Positions 1 through 5,188 of a stretch of 6,379 nt of DNA are shown piece after piece (position 1 is the stretch's first letter; each line of letters begins with the position of its first letter). The translations under genes were made by a program, and so were the position numbers. A model generated the notes under the pieces. It did no database searches. It was not told where the DNA came from and worked only from the letters and a program-made list of their open reading frames with translations. The stretch is from Frondihabitans sp. (GTDB lineage Bacteria; Actinomycetota; Actinomycetes; Actinomycetales; Microbacteriaceae). The stretch covers positions 1-6,379 of the forward strand of contig JAODMX010000027.1 in the NCBI GenBank assembly GCA_025464735.1, given 5' to 3'.

Positions 1-654
1 GACGACGCCGATGTCGACAGGGCCGTCACCATGGCGATCCGGGCGTCCTTTGGACACAGCGGTCAGATGTGCACCGCGGGGAGTCGCCTCTTCGTCCAGC
101 ACACGATCAAAGAGGAGTTCACCCGCCGGTTCCTTGAGGCGGTGAGCCGCGTCAAGGTGGGCGCCGGTGACGAGGGCGGAGTGACGGTCGGGCCGGTTGC
201 CTCGGCGGAGCAGTACAGCAGGGTCCTCGAGTACGTCGGCATCGGCATCGACGAAGGGGCAAAGCTCCTCGCCGGTGGTGCACGCGTTGATCGGCCCGGG
301 TACTTCATCGCTCCGACCGTGTTCGGCGACGTCGACGGCGGCATGCGGATCGCGCGCGAGGAGATCTTCGGCCCCGTCGTCGGTATCCAGACGTTCACGT
401 CGGAGGACGACGTCATCGCGCAGGCGAACTCGGTTGAGTTCGGCCTGGCCGCCGGCGTCTGGACGAGTGACCTCGGTCGGGCGCACCGCGTGGCCGCTGC
501 TCTCGAGACCGGCACCGTGTGGGTGAACACATACAACGCGTTCGACGGCGCCATCGCCTTCGGAGGCGTCAAGCAGTCCGGCTTCGGCCGCGAGCTCGGA
601 GACGAAGGGCTCGAGGTCTTCACCGAGCTGAAGAACATCGTGGTGGTTCCGTGA
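1..654 (+). CDS. Aldehyde dehydrogenase (NAD(P)+-dependent), C-terminal 217 residues; 5' end outside window
   Basis: This is the C-terminal part of an aldehyde dehydrogenase superfamily enzyme, which oxidises an aldehyde to the carboxylic acid with NAD(P)+ in the cytoplasm. The frame is open from base 1, so the Met codon at 31 is internal and not the start. The catalytic cysteine lies in GQMCTAGSR (Cys at bases 70-72). EEIFGPVVG follows at bases 358-384, whose second Glu corresponds to the cofactor-binding Glu399 of human ALDH2. The C-terminal signature GGVKQSGFGRELG is intact and the protein ends at TGA 652-654. Family members are about 480-500 residues, so roughly 270 residues, including the Rossmann domain and the general-base Glu, lie upstream. 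The stop overlaps the GTG start of the next gene (GTGA, 651-654). In this operon it probably oxidises an aldehyde made by one of the two amine oxidases. Family assignment is secure; the substrate is inferred only from context. Confidence 0.95.
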   Translation, partial: DDADVDRAVTMAIRASFGHSGQMCTAGSRLFVQHTIKEEFTRRFLEAVSRVKVGAGDEGGVTVGPVASAEQYSRVLEYVGIGIDEGAKLLAGGARVDRPGYFIAPTVFGDVDGGMRIAREEIFGPVVGIQTFTSEDDVIAQANSVEFGLAAGVWTSDLGRAHRVAAALETGTVWVNTYNAFDGAIAFGGVKQSGFGRELGDEGLEVFTELKNIVVVP

Positions 655-1880
655 TCGACGGAGACGAGCGGCGCGGTCCGGAGGCCGCACGGCGCGCCAC
701 GCCGGGCTCGGAGCTCTACCGTCACTTCAACTCGGCAGGGTGCGCGCTCCCTACGCTCGACACTCTGACGACCGTCGTCGAGCACCTCCGGCTCGAGGCT
801 TCCGAGGGCGGCTACGAGGCAGCCGCGGCTGCCGCCGACCGGATCAGCTCCGTCTACGACGGCGTCGCCCGGCTCGTCTCTGCCCTGCCCTCCGAGATCG
901 CTCTTTTCGACTCCGCGAGCACAGCGCTGCGCGCTCTCGTCGACGCGTGGGCGTTCGTTCCCGGCTCGCACGTCGTCGTCGCGCGCTCCAGCTACGTCAG
1001 TCACGCCCTTCACCTGATGCAGCTGGTTCGCAACCACGGCCTCACACTGGACATCGTGGACAACGCGTCCGACGGCTCCATCGACCTCGACAAGTTGGAT
1101 GCGACTCTCGCCGGGCTCGACGGTGCGCCAACGCTGCTCTCGGTGGCTCATGTCCCCACCTCGTCGGGGCTCGTCGAACCGGTTTCCGCGATCGGTCGAC
1201 TGGCGCGCAGGCACGGCGCCACCTACCTCGTCGACGCGACTCAGTCGGTCGGTCAGATTCCCCTCGACGTCGACGAGATCGGCTGCGACGCTCTCGTCGG
1301 TACGGGCCGCAAGTTCCTCCGCGGGCCCCGCGGCACCGGCTTCGCGTATGTGCGCGCTGCGTCCTCCGACGTCTTCGTCAGTCTCGTACCCGATGTGCGA
1401 GGCTCCGTCTGGGAGAGCGAGGGGCACTGGAGCACCAGCTCCGCAGCGATCCGCTTCGAGAGCTGGGAAAACTCCGTCGCCTGCCGCCTCGGCCTCGGAA
1501 CAGCGATCGACAGCGCGCTCTCCGCCGGGATCGAGAACATCGGCGCGTCACTGGCCCAGTCGGCCGATCGCACCCGGACCGGTCTCGCCACCATTCGCGG
1601 CGTCAGGATCCAGGATCCCCTCGCGGCAACATCCGGCATCGTGACGTTCAGCCTCGACGGGGTGGCGGATCGCACCGTCGTGAGTGAGCTCCGTGCCCGC
1701 GACGTTCGAGTCACGAGCGTGCCCGCGACGCACGGCCAGTGGGATCTCGGAGCGCGGAACACGCCGGGTGTGGTCCGCGCCTCCACTCACGTGTACAACT
1801 CCAGCGCGGACGTCGATGCGCTGCTGGAAGGTGTCCAGGACATTGCACTCATGGCCGGAAGCGGGAGACTCGTCGGATGA
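651..1880 (+). CDS. PLP-dependent enzyme of the aminotransferase class V family (409 aa)
   Basis: This is a fold-type I PLP enzyme of the class V aminotransferase family, which includes cysteine desulfurases, EgtE-like C-S lyases, isopenicillin N epimerase and true aminotransferases. The start is GTG 651: it is the only in-frame start near the family's N-terminus (LYRHFNSAGCALP), and extending to the ATG at 519 would add an Arg-rich tail that is a shadow of the dehydrogenase. No clear Shine-Dalgarno is present, so the GTGA overlap suggests translational coupling. Visible motifs are HVPTSSGLVEP (His167), the pyridine-nitrogen Asp in YLVDATQSVGQ (Asp195) and the Schiff-base lysine in GTGRKFLRGPRGTGF (Lys221). 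The C-terminal domain ends in VVRASTHVYNSSADVD, typical of the family. Length matches the family (about 390-410). Transamination, C-S or C-C cleavage, or racemisation are all possible; I cannot choose from sequence. No ergothioneine or iron-sulfur genes are nearby, which argues mildly against EgtE and cysteine desulfurase roles. Confidence 0.92.
   Translation: MIDGDERRGPEAARRATPGSELYRHFNSAGCALPTLDTLTTVVEHLRLEASEGGYEAAAAAADRISSVYDGVARLVSALPSEIALFDSASTALRALVDAWAFVPGSHVVVARSSYVSHALHLMQLVRNHGLTLDIVDNASDGSIDLDKLDATLAGLDGAPTLLSVAHVPTSSGLVEPVSAIGRLARRHGATYLVDATQSVGQIPLDVDEIGCDALVGTGRKFLRGPRGTGFAYVRAASSDVFVSLVPDVRGSVWESEGHWSTSSAAIRFESWENSVACRLGLGTAIDSALSAGIENIGASLAQSADRTRTGLATIRGVRIQDPLAATSGIVTFSLDGVADRTVVSELRARDVRVTSVPATHGQWDLGARNTPGVVRASTHVYNSSADVDALLEGVQDIALMAGSGRLVG
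818..833. repeat. Perfect 16-bp palindrome inside the aminotransferase gene
   Basis: The sequence GGCAGCCGCGGCTGCC equals its own reverse complement. It encodes part of an Ala-rich helix (EAAAAAAD), and GC-rich Ala codons readily produce such palindromes. I see it clearly but infer no regulatory role. Confidence 0.3.
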
Positions 1881-2974
1881 CCGCCTTCGACTCCGACGTG
1901 ATCGTCATCGGCCTCGGGATCCACGGGACGTCGACCGCCTATGAACTGGCTCGCCGCGGCGTCTCCGTGATCGCCCTCGAGCAGTTCGAGAAGGGCCACA
2001 CGTCGGGATCGTCCCACGGGGCGACCCGCATGATCCGTCACGCCTACCCGGATCCCGTCTGGAACCCCCTCGTCGAGGGGGCCTTCGACGGCTGGCGGCG
2101 CTGGGCCGACGATGCCGGCGACGACTTCGTCACGACGACGGGCGGCCTTTTCGCGGCCGACGGGGCCGGACGACTCCAGGGGCCCGGCTGCGTCGCCGTC
2201 GAGCCGAACCAGTTGGCTAGCCACTTTCCCTCCCTTCGGCTGCCCGGCGACCACTTCGGTGTGTTCGACCCGTCGGCGGGCGTCGTCGCCGCCGCCCGCG
2301 CGCTCGAGTACGCGAGTGAACGAGCCGCCACCTTCGGAGCATCACTCAGCTACGGCGAGTCGCTCACGTCCTGGGCCCGAGATGGCGAGGGCATCGTCGT
2401 CGAGACGAGCCACCGGACCGTACGGGCGAAACGCCTCGTGCTCGCCGCCGGCCCGTGGACCGCCAAGCAGGTGCCCGAACTGGCGTCGGCATTCGAGGTG
2501 TGGCGCATCGTCACCCTGGCCACACAGCCCGGACAGCCCAGTGCTACCCCGCCGCTGCTCGGCACGTTCTCGCTGGACCGACCCGAAGGGCTCGTGTTCG
2601 GGATCCCGGAGACCCCCGACCAGGGGTTCAAGATCGGAATCGATGCCGGTCCGGTTTGGGATCCCGACGTGCCGAATCCACCGCCGACGCCCGACGAGAT
2701 CCGAGTGCTCGACGAGCTCATGACGAGCCTCGTTCCCGGCATCGACACCAGAGGCGCCACCGCCACCGCGTGCCTCTACACGATGACAGCGGACCGCCGG
2801 TTCGTGGTCGGAGCGCTGCCCCACGACGACCGCGTCATCGTCGCGGCGGCCTGCTCGGGCCACGGGTTCAAGTTCGGCCCGGCGATCGGCGAGGCTGCAG
2901 CGGATCTGGCTCTCGGAGTCGATCGGCATGATCTCGACTTCCTCTCACCGGCGCGCCCGCTCGCCGCCTCCTGA
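1877..2974 (+). CDS. FAD-dependent amine oxidase, monomeric sarcosine oxidase / N-methyltryptophan oxidase family (365 aa)
   Basis: This is a DAO-fold flavoenzyme expected to oxidise a secondary (often N-methyl) amine or amino acid with O2, giving H2O2 and an imine that hydrolyses to an aldehyde. The ATG at 1877 overlaps the previous stop (ATGA) and has GGGAG at 1863-1867. The dinucleotide-binding motif is VIGLGIHGTSTAYELARRG (residues 10-28). SSHGATRMIRHAY follows, with Arg51 and Arg54 matching Arg49 and Arg52 of Bacillus sarcosine oxidase. Lys252 matches its O2-activating Lys265. Cys299 in ACLYTMT matches the covalent-flavin Cys315, Tyr301 matches Tyr317, and Lys332 in SGHGFKFG matches Lys348. 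The flavin is therefore probably 8-alpha-S-cysteinyl-linked. In contrast, Tyr254 and His269 of sarcosine oxidase align with Phe241 and Asp256, so sarcosine is not a safe substrate call. Length is slightly below the usual 370-390, with no gap in the motifs. Family is secure; the substrate is unknown. Confidence 0.93.
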   Translation: MTAFDSDVIVIGLGIHGTSTAYELARRGVSVIALEQFEKGHTSGSSHGATRMIRHAYPDPVWNPLVEGAFDGWRRWADDAGDDFVTTTGGLFAADGAGRLQGPGCVAVEPNQLASHFPSLRLPGDHFGVFDPSAGVVAAARALEYASERAATFGASLSYGESLTSWARDGEGIVVETSHRTVRAKRLVLAAGPWTAKQVPELASAFEVWRIVTLATQPGQPSATPPLLGTFSLDRPEGLVFGIPETPDQGFKIGIDAGPVWDPDVPNPPPTPDEIRVLDELMTSLVPGIDTRGATATACLYTMTADRRFVVGALPHDDRVIVAAACSGHGFKFGPAIGEAAADLALGVDRHDLDFLSPARPLAAS

Positions 2975-2990
2975 CTCCGCACCCCCGACC

Positions 2991-2996
2991 GAAGGA
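2991..2996 (+). promoter_or_regulatory. Ribosome binding site for the cyclase-family gene
   Basis: GAAGGA lies 6 bases before ATG 3003, in the only intergenic gap of the window (2975-3002, 28 bases). It fixes the start of the downstream gene. The gap is too short for a convincing promoter and shows no hairpin, so transcription is expected to read through from the flavin oxidase gene. Confidence 0.75.
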
Positions 2997-3002
2997 CTCC
3001 CC

Positions 3003-3641
3003 ATGGAACAGATCGACATCAGCATCCCGATTCACGAGCAGATGCTGCACTGGGGCCGCCGCCCCACCTACGAGATCGTCGAATCGCGTGCCAATGGGGA
3101 TCCCTCCGACGTCAGCCGCTGGCTGATCGGTGCCCACACCGGAACCCACATCGACGCCCCCTCCCACTTCGTCGACGGCGGTGCCAGCGTCGACCAGATC
3201 GACCTCGAGTCCACCGTCGGCCCGGTTCGCGTGCTCGATCTCCGCTCGGTCGAGTCCGAGATCACCGCGGAGGATCTCGAGGCCGCCGGGCTGGGTGACG
3301 CCCGTCGCGTCCTGTTCAAGACCCGGAACTCGACCGACGCCCTGACCCGCAACGAGAAGTCCGAGACCTGGGTGGGCCTCGGCCCGACGGGGGCCGAGCT
3401 GCTCGTCGAGCGAGGCGTCCTGTTCGCCGGCAACGACTACATGACCATCGAAGCACCCGCGCACACCGTCGAGTGGCCTACCCACGTGATCCTCTGCACC
3501 GCCGGCATCGTGATCCTCGAGAACGCCGACCTCGCCGAGGTCGAAGCGGGCGACTACCAGATGGTGTGCCTCCCGGTTCCGTTCGAGGGGATGGAGGCCG
3601 CTCCGGCTCGGACCGTGCTCTTCGCCCTGCCGACAAAATGA
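3003..3641 (+). CDS. Cyclase family metal-dependent hydrolase, kynurenine formamidase-like (212 aa)
   Basis: This is a member of the cyclase family (PF04199), which includes kynurenine formamidase (KynB) and isatin hydrolase. These enzymes use Zn or Mn to hydrolyse amides, lactams or esters. The start ATG 3003 is supported by GAAGGA at 2991. The metal-binding motif is AHTGTHIDAPSHF, with His45, His49, Asp51 and His55. A second set, His161 in PTHVILCTAG and Glu173 in VILENADL, corresponds to the distal metal ligands of KynB. The C-terminal block DYQMVCLPVPFEGMEAAPARTVLF is typical of the family, as is the length (KynB about 205-210 residues). There is no signal peptide. The usual KynB stretch near GTDxxSVDP is replaced by GNDYMTIEAPAH, and no tryptophan dioxygenase or recognisable kynureninase is present. 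I therefore name only the family. It overlaps the next gene by ATGA, which implies coupled expression. Confidence 0.92.
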   Translation: MEQIDISIPIHEQMLHWGRRPTYEIVESRANGDPSDVSRWLIGAHTGTHIDAPSHFVDGGASVDQIDLESTVGPVRVLDLRSVESEITAEDLEAAGLGDARRVLFKTRNSTDALTRNEKSETWVGLGPTGAELLVERGVLFAGNDYMTIEAPAHTVEWPTHVILCTAGIVILENADLAEVEAGDYQMVCLPVPFEGMEAAPARTVLFALPTK

Positions 3642-5188
3642 CGCTCGCTGTCGCGCTCGCCGCGCCCCACGAGGCAGCCGTGGCTGCCGCCCGGGCAGCC
3701 GTCGAGGTCGGAGGCAACGCGCTCGACGCAGCGCTCGCCGCTGCGGCGGTGCTGACGGTGGTCTATCCGCACCAGTGCTCGCTCGGGGGCGACCTTGTCG
3801 CTCTGATCGAGCACGACGGGGTCACGCGCGCCGTCGTCTCCGTCGGAGCCGCACCGAAAGCCATCGATCCGGCGCGTCTCGCGGAAGAACCACGCATGCC
3901 TCGTCAGGGTGCCGACACGGTCACAGTGCCCGGCGTCGTCGCGGGGTGGCAGGCGATCGCCCGACTCGGCGCCCGGCTCCCCCTGGCCTCCGCGCTGACA
4001 CGCGCCGCGTCACTCGCCGACGCCGGTACAACCGTGTCGAAGGGACTCGGCCGCGCCCTCCGCGACCGCCGAGCCCACGTCCTCGCCGACGCCGGCCTCC
4101 GCGAGATCTTCACGCGTGACGGCGAACTGCTCGCCGACGGCGACGCCCTCCCCCAACCGGCCCTCGCCCGCACGCTGCGTCGTCTGGCCGCCGATCCGGA
4201 CGACTTCTACCGCGGCGAGACGGCCGCTGCCCTCGTCGACCGGATTCGTGGCCTCGGCGGCAGTATCGACACGAGTGACTTCGCCGATCACGAGGCCGAG
4301 GTCACCGCTGCCGTGACGCGAAGGATCCGGGGCGTGGCCTGGTCGGTCGCTCCCCCGCCTTCGCAGGGCGTGGTGCTTCTCAGCATCCTGCCCGTGAGCA
4401 CCGTCGACGCGCCCACGGCTTCGCTGGTCGCCGCCTACACGGCCGCCGCCGACTCTCGCCGACGTCACCTCGGCGACCCTCGCGGCGGAACAATCGACAC
4501 GTCGGCGCTCCTCGGCGAGGCAAGCTCCTCGTCTGCCGGGGAGCCACCCCGGCCCGGGCATGCTCTCGGCGACACCGTCGCCATCACGGCGCAGGACAGC
4601 GACGGCACCGTCGTCAGCCTCATCCAGAGCGTGTACCAGTGGTTCGGCTCCGGGATCCTGGATCCTGCGACGGGGATCGTGCTACACAACCGCGGCTCAG
4701 CCTTCAGCACGGATCCGTCACACCCGGCGCACATCGGTCCCGGCCTGCGGCCACCGCACACGCTCTGCCCACTTCTGGCCACGAGCGACGACCTCACCGT
4801 GGCGTTCGGCTGCCAGGGCGGAAGCGCGCAGCCCTGGATCCTTGCCCAGATCGCGGAGGCGCTTCTCGACCCCTCTGCTGATCCCGCCGAAGTCCTCAGC
4901 CGGCCGCGGTGGGTCGTCGGCGCGCAGGATCTCGGCCACTCCGAGACGACGGTCGTCGCCGAGCCCGGACGGGACGACGCAATCGCGGCGGGGCTGGCGC
5001 AGGGGCTCGGCGTCGACCTCCACGACCGCCTGATCGACGAGGCCGGCCACGTCCAGATTGTGCGACGACACCACCGTCGCGACATGCCGTTCGACACGGC
5101 CAGCGACCCGCGCGCGGACGGCCTCGGCGTCGTCATGACGGCGGCCGCCTCGCCCGCACCCCGATCCTCTTCTGAAGGAGAACGATGA
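3638..5188 (+). CDS. Gamma-glutamyltransferase-like Ntn hydrolase (516 aa)
   Basis: This is a gamma-glutamyltranspeptidase family protein (PF01019), an Ntn hydrolase made as a proenzyme that cuts itself before a catalytic threonine. The start ATG 3638 overlaps the previous stop (ATGA); no Shine-Dalgarno is evident, so translation probably depends on coupling. The large-subunit region carries GGNALDAALAAAAVLTVVYPHQCSLGGD (about residues 27-54). The cleavage site is GDTVAI, with Thr313 as the predicted nucleophile, giving subunits of about 312 and 204 residues. HNRGSAFS and GCQGGSAQPW (Gly394-Gly395, oxyanion glycines) follow. These match the YwrD-like branch (NRG motif, GGxxQP) better than classical GGT. 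The FREMAP block that holds the gamma-glutamyl-binding Arg114 in E. coli GGT reads SVGAAP here, and Asp433 is replaced. No signal peptide is visible, unlike secreted GGT. The substrate is likely an amide other than glutathione. Fold and mechanism are secure, the reaction is not. Confidence 0.9.
   Translation: MTLAVALAAPHEAAVAAARAAVEVGGNALDAALAAAAVLTVVYPHQCSLGGDLVALIEHDGVTRAVVSVGAAPKAIDPARLAEEPRMPRQGADTVTVPGVVAGWQAIARLGARLPLASALTRAASLADAGTTVSKGLGRALRDRRAHVLADAGLREIFTRDGELLADGDALPQPALARTLRRLAADPDDFYRGETAAALVDRIRGLGGSIDTSDFADHEAEVTAAVTRRIRGVAWSVAPPPSQGVVLLSILPVSTVDAPTASLVAAYTAAADSRRRHLGDPRGGTIDTSALLGEASSSSAGEPPRPGHALGDTVAITAQDSDGTVVSLIQSVYQWFGSGILDPATGIVLHNRGSAFSTDPSHPAHIGPGLRPPHTLCPLLATSDDLTVAFGCQGGSAQPWILAQIAEALLDPSADPAEVLSRPRWVVGAQDLGHSETTVVAEPGRDDAIAAGLAQGLGVDLHDRLIDEAGHVQIVRRHHRRDMPFDTASDPRADGLGVVMTAAASPAPRSSSEGER
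5174..5180 (+). promoter_or_regulatory. Ribosome binding site for the copper amine oxidase gene
   Basis: GAAGGAG, a near-perfect Shine-Dalgarno, lies 4 bases before ATG 5185, inside the last codons of the GGT-like gene. It supports this start and suggests strong translation of the oxidase in addition to coupling through the ATGA overlap. Confidence 0.8.

Noticed and set aside
519..650. Possible 44-residue N-terminal extension of the PLP enzyme from ATG 519
   Set aside because: The extension is Arg-rich, overlaps 136 bases of the dehydrogenase in another frame and precedes the normal family N-terminus; GTG 651 with a GTGA overlap fits better.
63..1427. Open frame of 454 codons on the minus strand
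   Set aside because: It lies opposite the aldehyde dehydrogenase and PLP genes, has no recognisable domain and is rich in Arg, Gly and Asp, as expected of an antisense frame in high-GC coding DNA.
1739..1876. Possible upstream start of the flavin oxidase at ATG 1739
   Set aside because: The nucleotide-binding motif should lie near the N-terminus, as it does from ATG 1877; the earlier start would overlap the PLP gene by 142 bases and add unrelated residues.
651..1880. Calling the PLP enzyme egtE or a cysteine desulfurase
   Set aside because: No egtABCD or Fe-S assembly genes are nearby and I cannot see a diagnostic active-site cysteine loop of desulfurases.
3003..3641. Calling the cyclase-family gene kynB
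   Set aside because: Only family-level motifs match; there is no kynurenine pathway neighbour and a characteristic segment differs.
3670..3690. A 21-base segment in the GGT-like gene matching 816-836 in the PLP gene with one mismatch
   Set aside because: Both encode Ala-rich helices (EAAAAAA and EAAVAAA) with favoured GCC/GCG/GCA codons; chance similarity from composition is enough, with no sign of a mobile repeat.
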